DNA from: Paenibacillus sp. ACRRX
GTDB taxonomy: Bacteria; Bacillota; Bacilli; Paenibacillales; Paenibacillaceae
Assembly: GCF_022346885.1 (NCBI RefSeq)
Contig: NZ_JAKRNK010000003.1
Location: 434,001-498,000 of the forward strand
Direction: 5' to 3'
Length of the DNA: 64,000 nt
The first letter of the stretch is position 1; each line of letters begins with the position of its first letter. This document shows, in pieces, positions 53,172 through 62,045 of this stretch. The position numbers and the translations under genes are program-made. The notes beneath the pieces are model-generated. The model ran no database searches. It saw only the letters and a program-made list of their open reading frames with translations, and was not told the DNA's origin.

Positions 53172-53190
53172 GATGATAATGAGTATCATC
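53172..53190. promoter_or_regulatory. Fur-like palindrome upstream of the Crp/Fnr gene
   Basis: GATGATA-5-TATCATC is a perfect 7-5-7 inverted repeat. TGATAATGAGTATCA inside it fits the Fur 7-1-7 motif with one mismatch. It lies 55 nt before the regulator's start. Confidence 0.6.
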
Positions 53191-53221
53191 GAGAGTAGTG
53201 TACCATGGGAATTGAGGAGAT

Positions 53222-53241
53222 TTTGTGCTTGAAAGCACAAA
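53222..53241. terminator. Short perfect hairpin after the rubredoxin operon
   Basis: TTTGTGCTT pairs with AAGCACAAA around 2 nt. It lies 115 nt beyond the rubredoxin stop; a broader ACGAATC/GATTCGT inverted repeat lies at about 53304-53347. Either could end the operon. Neither has a clear T-run. Confidence 0.35.
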
Positions 53242-53357
53242 CTACGCAACGTCCCCCTGAGATTTGTTGTAAACAAATTCATGGGAGACGTTTATGTGAG
53301 GGTAACGAATCAAATCACAGCATTGAAATTCTCAAATTTCGATTCGTATAGTTGTTT

Positions 53358-53534
53358 CTATTGTTCTGGAACCTCTGCGAATTTATCCTTGCCTTCTCCA
53401 CATACAGGGCAGATCCAATCTTCAGGCAAATCCTCAAACGCAGTACCTGGCTCGATATCCTCATCAGGGTCTCCAACAGCAGGATTATAGATGTATCCGC
53501 AAGGAATACAGATATATTTTTTCATCGGTTTCAT
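53358..53534 (-). CDS. Rubredoxin
   Basis: A 58-residue rubredoxin. Two iron-binding pairs are visible: C-I-P-C-G-Y near the N-terminus and C-P-V-C-G near the C-terminus, with the conserved '[31 protein letters not shown]'. It carries one electron at a time in the cytoplasm. The start at 53534 has AAGGAGG 9-10 nt upstream; ATG 53543 is too close to it. It lies 24 nt downstream of the FAD reductase gene, which probably reduces it, and it should pass electrons to the flavodiiron protein encoded first in the operon. Confidence 0.95.
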   Translation of the reverse strand: MKPMKKYICIPCGYIYNPAVGDPDEDIEPGTAFEDLPEDWICPVCGEGKDKFAEVPEQ

Positions 53535-53558
53535 GGTGATCATCCTCCTTTATGTTCG

Positions 53559-54791
53559 TTACACAGCAGCTAACGGTTCAAGCCGACCTTTGACTACTGC
53601 CATAACCTCTTGGATCGACAATGCCTTCAAGTCCAGCCCAGCCACAGATACCTGACTCTCAATCGCAGCTTTATACGGTGCGGCCGCGATAACACTTTCA
53701 AATGAAACAACGCCAACGATGGTCTGATCCTTAATAAATAATCTCGTATATGTTCCGGAAGCATCTTCTTCGATCAATGTGGCATCACACACCATCTCAT
53801 CAACAAGCCCCATGGAGAATAAAGCAAGGTCAAATGCGTTAAACACCGTCAACGGGATCGTCTTGCGGTAAACTTCCGTCCCTGGGGAGGCCATGTTCTT
53901 GCCCGCTACCTTTCCCTGATCCATCGCGCGGTCCCATAAACCTTCAACTCCGCCATTCCACTCGGCAACATCCCCTGCTGCATATACATCAGCAATACTC
54001 GTCTCCATATATTCATTTACGATAATTCCTCGTTGCGTGGCCACAGGCGTGCTCGCTACAAGGTCCAAATCCGGCGTAACGCCGATGGAATAGATTACAC
54101 TATCACAAGGTATTGTGGATTCGTTCACATGAATACCTGCCACGGCTTCTTCCCCTATAACCTGTTGAACTGTCGCCTGCAACCTGACATCTATGCCTAT
54201 TGCCTCCATCTTTTGTTTTAGCATGGAGCTTGCTTTTTCATCTAATTGTCTAGCCATCAACCGGGGTGCAGCTTCCAGAATGGTTACTTTTTTGCCGGCT
54301 TTCACGAGCGACCATGCGGTCTCCAACCCCTGAATGCCTCCGCCAATATTCACAATGCTTGATTTGTCTTCAATATAGGTCTTAAACGCCTCCGCCTCAT
54401 GCATTTCACGGATCGTAAATACGCCCTGCTTATCAAAGCCGGGAAGCGACAGCTTCCGATTTTTTGAGCCTGTGCAAATAAGCAATTTATCGTAGGAAAT
54501 GCGTTCGCCTGTTGCAGTGACTAGTACGTGCTGCTCGACATCGATTTGCGTGATAGTCGTGCTCGGAAACGCCTGAACTTGTTGTTTTTGATACCACTTC
54601 TCTTTCTTGATCAGCACCTTTTCGCTGCGCAAATCGGCAAATAAATCCTTGGACAACTTTATGCGGTTATAGGGCAGCGAATCCTCAGACCCAAATAGGA
54701 GGATATTCCCCTCAGGGTCTTGGTCCCGAATAGCTTTTGCAGCGTTGACTGCCGCGACACCCGTTCCAATGATGCAATAATGCTTCGTCAT
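53559..54791 (-). CDS. FAD-dependent NAD(P)H rubredoxin reductase-like oxidoreductase
   Basis: A 410-residue pyridine nucleotide-disulfide oxidoreductase-fold protein. The first dinucleotide motif is 'YCIIGTGVAAVNAAKAIRD', then 'LPYNRIKLSK', a second motif 'SIVNIGGGIQGLETAWSLVKAGKKVTILEAAPRLM' and 'DVYAAGDVAEW'. It has no redox CxxC, as in NorW/rubredoxin reductase and the NirB N-terminal domain. Sitting between the flavodiiron and rubredoxin genes, it most likely moves electrons from NAD(P)H to rubredoxin. GAGGAGAAGGTG precedes the ATG. Confidence 0.9.
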   Translation of the reverse strand: MTKHYCIIGTGVAAVNAAKAIRDQDPEGNILLFGSEDSLPYNRIKLSKDLFADLRSEKVLIKKEKWYQKQQVQAFPSTTITQIDVEQHVLVTATGERISYDKLLICTGSKNRKLSLPGFDKQGVFTIREMHEAEAFKTYIEDKSSIVNIGGGIQGLETAWSLVKAGKKVTILEAAPRLMARQLDEKASSMLKQKMEAIGIDVRLQATVQQVIGEEAVAGIHVNESTIPCDSVIYSIGVTPDLDLVASTPVATQRGIIVNEYMETSIADVYAAGDVAEWNGGVEGLWDRAMDQGKVAGKNMASPGTEVYRKTIPLTVFNAFDLALFSMGLVDEMVCDATLIEEDASGTYTRLFIKDQTIVGVVSFESVIAAAPYKAAIESQVSVAGLDLKALSIQEVMAVVKGRLEPLAAV

Positions 54792-54814
54792 GATTTCACC
54801 TTCTCCTCAGCAAC

Positions 54815-56047
54815 TTAGATCGCGCTTTGCAGCAAATCTGTGACAAAGGCTGCGGCATGCTCAATTTTTTTCGACTGCTCATTTTTTGGAGCAAATCTTA
54901 CACGCACCGGGAACTCGACATGTGTCATCCCCGTTGATTTGATGACATGGGAAGTGCTCTGTACATTCATATTCGTCTGCAGTAGATAGTCTTGAATGAC
55001 TTCAATCGCTTCCCCGCTCCATCCATAAGAACCAAAGGCTGCCGCAATTTTCCCTTCTAGATTCAGTTCTTTCAAATCAATCAGCAAATCTTCCAAATTT
55101 CCGATCATATCCGCATATTTGGTTGAGCTTCCGACCCATACGGCATCTGCGGCTTGAATGCTTGCGATAATATCCGCTTTATCTGCTTTATCCGCATTGA
55201 ATACAGTCGTCTGAATTTGATTTTCTTCAAAAAATTGCTTCAGCTGCTCCGCTACTTTTTTCGTATTGTTTTTAATGGTTGTATACACGATTGTTACCCG
55301 TTTGTTATCTACGGTATTTGCGCTTAAAGTGGCATAAAGGTCGATATATTTCTGAATATCCGTCCGCAGCATATAGCCATGCGAAGGGGCAATCATCTGC
55401 ACATCCAGATCCTGCAGGGCTTGAATCAATGTACGTACGTATCTGCGATGCGGATGAATGATCGCATTATAGTAGCCGATAAAATCCTCGGTAATATCAT
55501 ATCCAGCTTCATCTGCGTACAGGGTTCCTGTTGCGGCAACATGTGTACTGAAAATATCGCAAGGGAACAAAATTTTATCCTCAACACAATACGTAATCAT
55601 CGTTTCTTCAGTATGCAGGTACGGCGTTTCTTTAAATTTCAAAGTTTTGCCGCCGATATCCAGCGTATCGCCATCCTTCACAACCAGAAAGTTTCTTGAA
55701 TGAAGCTTATACATTTCTTTTAACTCGTTAACGGCTAATTCCGTGCACACGATCGTTGCATGAGGCGCTCTGCCTGCAAGCGCTGCTAAACCGCCGGAAT
55801 GGTCAGGCTCTGTATGGTTAATAACGATGTATTGGATGTCATTAGGATCAATAAATTCACTCAAATATTCAACAAACTCGCGGCCAAATTCCATATCTAC
55901 TGTATCGATCACGGTTGGTTTGGCTGTTTTGAGCAAATAAGCATTGTACGTTGTCCCTTTAGCGAGAATCAAACGATGAAACGGCACCTCACGATCGTCA
56001 ATTTTTCCTACCCAGTATATGTCCTTGGCTAATTCGATTTTATCCAT
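54815..56047 (-). CDS. Flavodiiron protein (FprA-type A flavoprotein)
   Basis: About 410 residues. The N-terminal metallo-beta-lactamase-like diiron domain has 'INHTEPDHSGG' (H-x-E-x-D-H), 'PYLHTEETM', 'FPCDIFSTH' and 'APSHGYML', so all expected diiron ligands are present. The C-terminal flavodoxin domain begins 'RVTIVYTTIKNNTKKVAEQLKQFF' and ends 'GSYGWSGEAI'. These enzymes reduce O2 to water and/or NO to N2O using electrons from rubredoxin. ATG 56047 has GGAGGG 12 nt upstream; the longer frame lacks a site. It is the first gene of a three-gene operon. Confidence 0.94.
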   Translation of the reverse strand: MDKIELAKDIYWVGKIDDREVPFHRLILAKGTTYNAYLLKTAKPTVIDTVDMEFGREFVEYLSEFIDPNDIQYIVINHTEPDHSGGLAALAGRAPHATIVCTELAVNELKEMYKLHSRNFLVVKDGDTLDIGGKTLKFKETPYLHTEETMITYCVEDKILFPCDIFSTHVAATGTLYADEAGYDITEDFIGYYNAIIHPHRRYVRTLIQALQDLDVQMIAPSHGYMLRTDIQKYIDLYATLSANTVDNKRVTIVYTTIKNNTKKVAEQLKQFFEENQIQTTVFNADKADKADIIASIQAADAVWVGSSTKYADMIGNLEDLLIDLKELNLEGKIAAAFGSYGWSGEAIEVIQDYLLQTNMNVQSTSHVIKSTGMTHVEFPVRVRFAPKNEQSKKIEHAAAFVTDLLQSAI

Positions 56048-56134
56048 CTCTATCGTTCGCCCTCCTATTGGCTCGTTGTGTTTAACTAACTGAACCCATC
56101 CTATCCCACTTTTAAAAATCCAATCAGGATTTGA

Positions 56135-56157
56135 ATCACAATTTGGGAATTTTGTCA
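56135..56157 (-). promoter_or_regulatory. Imperfect inverted repeat upstream of the flavodiiron operon
   Basis: TCACAA...TTGTCACA-type sequence (ACAATTT and AATTTTGT arms) about 90 nt before the FprA start. A possible Crp/Fnr-family site, but it departs from the standard TGTGA-N6-TCACA. Confidence 0.3.
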
Positions 56158-56226
56158 CAAACACATCAGAAGAGGACTATCGGTGCACGAATACTGGACT
56201 CCATACACGCACATCTCTTCAGGGCA

Positions 56227-56273
56227 AAGCAGGCCCCTTACATTGCGATCCATGCAATGTAAGGGGCCTGCTT
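56227..56273. repeat. Long perfect stem-loop (20-bp arms)
   Basis: Arms 56227-56246 and 56254-56273 are exactly complementary (beginning AAGCAGGCCCC) around a 7-nt loop. No gene reads into it on the plus strand, and on the minus strand it sits between the GH19 terminator and the flavodiiron promoter. Confidence 0.75.
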
Positions 56274-56351
56274 ATGTATTGTGATTGTTGCCGTGTAACA
56301 GCAAACTGTCCGTTGTTTGCGGGTACGATTTACCGTATCACTCTAAAGGCG

Positions 56352-56385
56352 AAAAAAGGCACCTTAATAAGAGGTGCCTTTTTTT
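56352..56385 (-). terminator. Strong terminator of the GH19 chitinase gene
   Basis: AGGCACCT/AGGTGCCT stem flanked by A6 and T7, so it can act in both directions. It lies 30 nt after the chitinase stop. Confidence 0.92.
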
Positions 56386-56413
56386 CATTTCATTTTAAAT
56401 TCATCCATAGGTT

Positions 56414-57496
56414 TTAAAATGGACTCATGCCTACCGTATTTAATTTCTCTCCTGCAATGGAAATCCCCATTTGTGTCGTAATTTTACGATAATATCCAAT
56501 GCGGCTATTGATACGACGATCACTTTCGTCTAAGTTGCCTTCAAGGCTACCATTAATGATCATAATGGTAATACCAAAGCCTGCCTGTGTTAATCCTTTA
56601 GAAATCTCCGATTCAGAGGGCTCCCAGTTGCCAACCAACACATCATGAGCGGAGGGCTTGGGAGGCTGGGGTGTCATCCAGAACAGGATCGCCGTCATAA
56701 AGCCTAACTTGCCGTCGTTCACAATAAGCTCAGGCTGTTGAAGCAGCTTATCTTTGGAGCCGTAAATAATTGCACTAATCAATCCGTAATTGTAGTTCCA
56801 GCTCAACTGTATCGGGCCACGTCCATGATAGGATTTACCCGCAACTGGCGGATAGTTGTCATGTGCTTCAGCATAATTGACAGTGGTGGTATTAATATAG
56901 GGTATTTCCTCATTCCAGTACAAACCCCAGACCTGTGAACCTCCTGCGAATCTTGACATATCTATACCCGTTTCGTGCGAAATATTGGCGAGAAAGGCTG
57001 CCAGCTCGCACTTTCGCTTCAATTCAGACCCTTCTTTTATAAAGGAACCAAAATCAACCGTTTTCGATCTAATCGGAACCGCCCTATTCGATGGAGTGCT
57101 AAAGTTGTCATTTTGGTAGATGAGCGTTTCTGTCTTTGTTTTTTTATCGAATCGAAATACACGACTGTTCTGAGTATCGTCCTGTCTATATTCCAGCTTA
57201 TATTTAATATTAGCGACATCCGTAACGGCAGCAATCAAGTTCTGATATGAATAATAGTCGGTTTGATCTCTATTGTAATTGGGTAGCTCAGCAGCAATTT
57301 TGTGCCATTCCTTCGTGCCATTACGGCAAGGGAATAATTGCTCATATTTCTCTTGCGGCAGTGCACTTTGTACAGCAGCAACGGCATTGTCCGGTGAAAA
57401 TTGCGGATCTATTCCACCCCACAAGGATGTGACTTGGGCATCAGTAAGAACACGGCTTTCGCCAACAATTAAATCATCTAAAGCTTCCGATTTCAT
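56414..57496 (-). CDS. Glycoside hydrolase family 19 chitinase-like protein
   Basis: About 360 residues. 'AAFLANISHETG' supplies the catalytic acid Glu, and 'YHGRGPIQLSWNYNYGLIS' is the hallmark substrate-binding loop of GH19. 'SKDKLLQQPELIVNDGKLGFMTAILFWMTPQPPKPSAHDVL' and 'RIGYYRKI' also fit. The N-terminal 110 residues are not a known chitin-binding module. No signal peptide is seen from the ATG at 57496 (GGAGGG 9 nt upstream), which is unusual for a chitinase: it may be released by lysis or by a non-classical route. Monocistronic. Confidence 0.88.
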   Translation of the reverse strand: MKSEALDDLIVGESRVLTDAQVTSLWGGIDPQFSPDNAVAAVQSALPQEKYEQLFPCRNGTKEWHKIAAELPNYNRDQTDYYSYQNLIAAVTDVANIKYKLEYRQDDTQNSRVFRFDKKTKTETLIYQNDNFSTPSNRAVPIRSKTVDFGSFIKEGSELKRKCELAAFLANISHETGIDMSRFAGGSQVWGLYWNEEIPYINTTTVNYAEAHDNYPPVAGKSYHGRGPIQLSWNYNYGLISAIIYGSKDKLLQQPELIVNDGKLGFMTAILFWMTPQPPKPSAHDVLVGNWEPSESEISKGLTQAGFGITIMIINGSLEGNLDESDRRINSRIGYYRKITTQMGISIAGEKLNTVGMSPF

Positions 57497-57639
57497 TTCG
57501 TTTTTCCCTCCAATTCTAGAAAGACAACTATAATTCCAATTATAGTAAAAGCCAAGGCTGCTTTCTATATGAGTAATCAACGATTTTGATAGACAAATCC
57601 CCTATTTTCAAATCGGTACATCGAACTTATCGCCTATCA

Positions 57640-59313
57640 TCAAGCTTTATCCGCTGCCTTTAGCAGACGAAGAAGCAGTTCCTTGCGCGGTTCCTGCGCC
57701 TTACGAGCCAACGTGGCCAGCTTCTCCGTCTTGCCCCAGATCGGGTACAGCACCCGCTCAGCTTCGTAATCCGTCAGGGCCTCTACATGCTGCACTAACA
57801 GTGCCAGCTTGTCTTCGTTTTCCAGCTCCGGCTGAATCTTCAGCTTTAGCGAATCGTGAGAGCGAAGCAGGCATGCGACCAAGGCGGGTATCGAACGTTC
57901 CGTTACGCCATGGGTTTCGGCAAAAGCCGCCGTAAACTTGTCCTGCACCAGCTGATGCTCATCATCCACCAGGGCCATGTAAGCTTCGACCAACGGAAAA
58001 TACCGCTCGGCCACGAGTCCCAACCCGAATACGGCATAACTGCCTGGCATTACGTTTTTTTCACCTTCCGTATCCTCGTACCATTCAAACTCTTCCATCG
58101 CCTCACGGGCATATTCCTCTAATAACGGATGCAGCTCAGAATAAGCCAGCGCATTCGCAAAAAAGCGGTGCGTATCCGATTTGGCAAGCCCCTTGACGGG
58201 CAATACCTCTCTCACGCTGGATTTTAGCTTGATCTTGTAGCTTTTCGGGAAGCCCTTTCGGAGCAGGGAGAGAATAAACAAAATTACCCGTTCGTACGCC
58301 CCAGCTTCTTCCTTGTGAATAACGACCGTAATGAGAGAAAAAATATCGTTAGCCTTGCATTCAGACAACTCGTGGCGCATATGGACGTCTTCTTGCGAGA
58401 AGCTGTCACTGCCCTCCTTCAGCATGCGCCCGGCTTTGCCGCTGCCAAGCTGCATCGCTATCTTGAGAAAAGCCTGGCCCTTATATTTGCTGTAGTTCGG
58501 CTCGTAACGAATAATCATCACCGCCCCGTACAATAGGAGGTCGATAGGCTGATTCGGTTCATTCATCTTCTCCAAGACAGCACCCGGCTTGATTTCATAT
58601 TCATTGGTCCTGTAATTGGAACGAGGGACATCATAGTAATGTGGCAGAAATACAGCCTCAGCCCAGCCAGTCAAGGCCCGAATAATATTTCTTCTATGTT
58701 CCGCCAGTACTTGCACCCGTTCCTTATTCAGCTCCTGAATCCGGTCAAATAATGCGATCGTCCTTGCGGCTTCCGGCTCGTGGAACAAATGCGGATCCAG
58801 CAGATGACGCGTCAAAAAGAAAGTTTCCAGCGGTTCTGTCGGGTAAGAACCCTTCTCCAGTTTTTTCTCGATATAAGCATGAATTCGTTCCAGTAGCTGC
58901 CGCTTTTTCTCTTCATATACGGTTTCCAGCACCGTTAATTCCACGAGCCCATCCGTCGTTGCAAAGGTTCCTTGCAAAATAAACCGGTAGTTGATCAGCG
59001 GCGACGTCTCCAACTTGTCCAGTTTCTCCTTTATGATTTCTGCCAGCAGGGGCTGAACCTCATGCAAGATCTGCTCTCGCGTAAATGGTGAAGCCTTCAT
59101 CGACTTTTTGCCCGCAACATTCCGTCCATCATTCAACATCTCAACGCGTGTTCTGCCCGGCCGATAATCCAGCATAATGCCGTTAAAAATGCCTATTTGC
59201 AGTGTGGTGCGTTTAACCGCACCCTCCACGTCCTTACGATTTTCCTGTTCGTCAAACCATTTATGAATCGCTGTTTTCATCTCTTCCAGCGCTTCTACCT
59301 GCAACGTGTTCAT
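57640..59313 (-). CDS. Large uncharacterised protein, DUF6138-like
   Basis: About 557 residues, soluble, mostly helical, without signal peptide or membrane segments. Recognisable stretches are 'IHKWFDEQENRKDVEGAVKRTTLQIGIFNGIMLDYRPGRTRVEML', 'IDLLLYGAVMIIRYEPNYSKYKGQAFLKIAMQLGSGKAGRMLKEGSDSF' and a Glu-rich 'AREAMEEFEWYEDTEGEKN'. It resembles DUF6138 proteins of Bacillales, for which no role is known; I hold this assignment loosely. The short helical 'KYKGQAFLKIAMQLGSGKAGRML' segment looks like a single Sel1/TPR-like repeat. ATG 59313 has AAAGG 9 nt upstream. It ends 144 nt before the chitinase gene. Confidence 0.65.
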   Translation of the reverse strand: MNTLQVEALEEMKTAIHKWFDEQENRKDVEGAVKRTTLQIGIFNGIMLDYRPGRTRVEMLNDGRNVAGKKSMKASPFTREQILHEVQPLLAEIIKEKLDKLETSPLINYRFILQGTFATTDGLVELTVLETVYEEKKRQLLERIHAYIEKKLEKGSYPTEPLETFFLTRHLLDPHLFHEPEAARTIALFDRIQELNKERVQVLAEHRRNIIRALTGWAEAVFLPHYYDVPRSNYRTNEYEIKPGAVLEKMNEPNQPIDLLLYGAVMIIRYEPNYSKYKGQAFLKIAMQLGSGKAGRMLKEGSDSFSQEDVHMRHELSECKANDIFSLITVVIHKEEAGAYERVILFILSLLRKGFPKSYKIKLKSSVREVLPVKGLAKSDTHRFFANALAYSELHPLLEEYAREAMEEFEWYEDTEGEKNVMPGSYAVFGLGLVAERYFPLVEAYMALVDDEHQLVQDKFTAAFAETHGVTERSIPALVACLLRSHDSLKLKIQPELENEDKLALLVQHVEALTDYEAERVLYPIWGKTEKLATLARKAQEPRKELLLRLLKAADKA

Positions 59314-59340
59314 CGTCTCCCGCCTTTCCGCATGTTTCAT

Positions 59341-59960
59341 CCGCTGATCTCGCCATGTGAGTCAACGTGTCTAATTTAAAATATATATTTATGTTCATAT
59401 ACTTCTATTATTTTACATATAGGCACACTCCTGGAACAATGAGACTAACGTCCGATTGCCAGGAAGAAAAAAACGATTCAGACGTATAAACGCCCAAATC
59501 CAGTATTCATGCGAAAGAAATAGTAACTTGTTATGACCAAATGTATGCTTGAATAATGGGTTACAACGCCCGGCAGGTCTCTTTTCCCATATGAAGGATG
59601 TGGCATTCCCGAAGCGTTCAAGAACTGCTTTTTCCGGTATCGCGATTGACCTCCACTGGGCTACTTACTTCGCGATCTCGTTCGCCTTGTCATGAATCGG
59701 CTGAGGGAATAACCCCAGGACCAGACCGTCTAACTGGAGGGATCTGCAGAGCAACCTCTAATGAACGAAGTAGGAAAAGCACCGCTTTGCTGACTTATTA
59801 CTTATCAAATTCCACTCTGTATGTATTAAAGATGGCCTTTTATTTATTTTCGAATATGGCCCATCGATTTTCTGTTCCGTGTTTCGCCCGCAAAGCCTTC
59901 AAATGAAGATTCTAATTTAGATCTCAAATTAAAGGTCGTGTCATGTTTTGCTAGAAGATT
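59341..59960. other. Gene-poor 620-nt interval
   Basis: No convincing gene. A rightward stretch around 59560-59700 translates as short protein-like pieces broken by stops ('EGCGIPEAFKNCFFRYRD', 'LRDLVRLVMNRLRE'), possibly a worn-out coding remnant. The start-proximal part (59341-59420) is AT-rich promoter sequence for the gene at 59313. Confidence 0.4.
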
Positions 59961-61772
59961 TTAAACTTTTGCAGGAGTCCTGCGGCAAAGTAGAAGTCCA
60001 ATCTCTTCTGGAGGAGAAGGGCGATGAAAGTAAAAGCCCTGCCCGATCTCGCAGCCGTAATGCTGGAGCAATTTGAATTCCTCCTGGTTCTCGATGCCTT
60101 CGCAGATAACTTGTAGGTTCATGCTGTGGCCAATATCAATGATAAGCTTGACGATCGAAGCGGCAGAGATGGCGGTTGTCAATTCCTGCGTAAACGAACG
60201 ATCAATCTTAAGGAAATCCACAGGCAGGTGCCGCAAGACGCTGAGGGATGAATAACCCGTTCCGAAGTCATCAATCAAAATTTTCACGCCTTGGCGCTTG
60301 AGTTCTCCGAGAATTGTAATTGATTCATTCATGTTCTGCACCATACTCTCTGTAACTTCCAACTCCAAAAGAGCAGGTTCAAAGTCCGTTTCTTCCAGAA
60401 TACTGAACACCTTCGAAACAAATTTGGGCGACCGAAACTGGCGAATCGAGACGTTCACTGCTAACGTTAGATCGGGATTTCCAGCACGCTGCCAGTTCCG
60501 CACCTGTCTACATGCCTCGTTAAGAACCCATTCACCTAGCTCTACAATAACTCCGGTCTGCTCGGCCAACGGAATGAAGACGGATGGTGAGATCGGTCCC
60601 AGCTCGGGATGAGTCCAGCGCAGCAGCGCCTCCAAGCCCCGGATTCTCCCTGTGCTCATCTCCACCAGAGGCTGATAGTGGACGGCAAACTCCCTCTTAC
60701 TCACTGCACTCCGGAGATCGTTCCCTAGCTTGACTTGACGCAGCAGATCCTCGCTCTTGATGGCGTAGAAGAAACGAAATCCATTTCGCTCGCTACTCTT
60801 GACACTGTACATCGCCTTGTCGGCGTACTGGATCAGCGTTTCGGCATCGCGGGCATCTTCGGGATACAGGCTAATGCCAATACTCAGCGTCGTATAGATT
60901 TGATTTTGATCTATCTGAAACGGAGTCCGGAATGCATGAATGAGCTTGTCCACCAGTGCTTCGATCTCCACCTGCTGCTGATAGCGCATTAGCAGTACAA
61001 ACTCGTCCCCCGCATAGCGGGATATGAAGCACGAGTCGCCTACCGTATTACTAAGCAGGCTGGCGACGTCCTGCAGCATCTGGTCTCCTGCATTGTGGCC
61101 CAACATGTCGTTAACGTTCTTGAAATGGTCAAGATCTAGGAACAGAACGGCCATCGGTGCTCCTTCGGACAACTCTGCGGTCATTCGCCCCTTAAGCAAT
61201 TCACGGTTTGGCAATGTGGTAAGCGTATCGTAGTAAGCGATATGCTCCAGCCTGCCAAACGCTTGGTTAAGCTTTGCATTTAACTCCACATTGACCGCGT
61301 TCTCCTGCTTCAAGTTCCGTAAGTAGAATGCCAGTAATGAATAAAGAATCGTATTGACAACGATGCCAATCATTATCGTACGAATCATCTCTCTCGGCTC
61401 CTCAGGTGAATAAGAGGGAGTAAAATAGAAAAAATATCCTGCGGCTAAAAATATCGGTAAGGATGATGGCAGCAGGAAAGCGAGAAGAATCAACGATAAA
61501 TACATGACGCTGACCAGCTTATCAAACGATAGATCCGGAAGCGCGTTGAAGAATGAAAGAAAAGCGACCGCAGCCAGCACATATTTGAGCGAGAGCGGTC
61601 TGACAAGAATCGAGGCAAAGATGAAACCAACGAAGATGAGAGCAAAGGTGAGACCTTGCGAACTGCTAACGGACCTGATCATATTCATAGAAAGGGAGAT
61701 TGCCGAGAACACGATGACTACATTCGGCGTGATATGCATAAGGCGCTTCATCCAAACCTGCGGCAATTTCAT
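59961..61772 (-). CDS. Membrane GGDEF-EAL protein (cyclic-di-GMP turnover)
   Basis: A 603-residue protein. The N-terminal 155 residues carry five to six hydrophobic helices, a MASE-like sensor. A GGDEF domain follows ('YYDTLTTLPNRELLKGRM...LFLDLDHFKNVNDMLGHNAGDQML...SRYAGDEFVLLM'), then an EAL domain ('GLEALLRWTHPELGPISPSVFIPLAEQTG', 'AVNVSIRQF', 'LEVTES', 'ILIDDFGTGYSSLSVLRHLPVDFLKIDRSF', 'CEGIE'). The cyclase motif reads AGDEF, and no RxxD inhibitory site is visible. All usual EAL catalytic residues appear present, so net phosphodiesterase activity is plausible. Confidence 0.93.
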   Translation of the reverse strand: MKLPQVWMKRLMHITPNVVIVFSAISLSMNMIRSVSSSQGLTFALIFVGFIFASILVRPLSLKYVLAAVAFLSFFNALPDLSFDKLVSVMYLSLILLAFLLPSSLPIFLAAGYFFYFTPSYSPEEPREMIRTIMIGIVVNTILYSLLAFYLRNLKQENAVNVELNAKLNQAFGRLEHIAYYDTLTTLPNRELLKGRMTAELSEGAPMAVLFLDLDHFKNVNDMLGHNAGDQMLQDVASLLSNTVGDSCFISRYAGDEFVLLMRYQQQVEIEALVDKLIHAFRTPFQIDQNQIYTTLSIGISLYPEDARDAETLIQYADKAMYSVKSSERNGFRFFYAIKSEDLLRQVKLGNDLRSAVSKREFAVHYQPLVEMSTGRIRGLEALLRWTHPELGPISPSVFIPLAEQTGVIVELGEWVLNEACRQVRNWQRAGNPDLTLAVNVSIRQFRSPKFVSKVFSILEETDFEPALLELEVTESMVQNMNESITILGELKRQGVKILIDDFGTGYSSLSVLRHLPVDFLKIDRSFTQELTTAISAASIVKLIIDIGHSMNLQVICEGIENQEEFKLLQHYGCEIGQGFYFHRPSPPEEIGLLLCRRTPAKV

Positions 61773-62020
61773 TGATCGACACCTCGTTCAGTTAAAATAA
61801 AATATATTATTTTAAACAACATCCCCTATAGAAACGGTTATTTCTTGTAAATACGTTCAATTCGTCTGGTCTTAATAGAATAACTCGTTCTTCATAAATA
61901 TCCGGTCAGAGTCGACGTCAACATTATTTTGTAATTTTAATATAGACTAATGATTGTAGGTAAAACAATAATAATTCTACGCCTGATAATGGTGCTCGCC
62001 GTCTATAACGGCAAGTTTTA

Positions 62021-62045
62021 GGGCCATCCTTAGCGGATGGCCCTT
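62021..62045. terminator. Stem-loop downstream of the VanZ-family gene
   Basis: AGGGCCATCC pairs with GGATGGCCCT around a 5-nt loop. T-rich sequence (TTTACTCTGTTT) follows only on the plus strand, the opposite direction to the neighbouring gene. A second small stem GCCGT/ACGGC precedes it at about 61999-62013. Confidence 0.55.

Noticed and set aside
59598..59906. 102-codon rightward open frame
   Set aside because: No ribosome site; composition and lack of motifs suggest chance.
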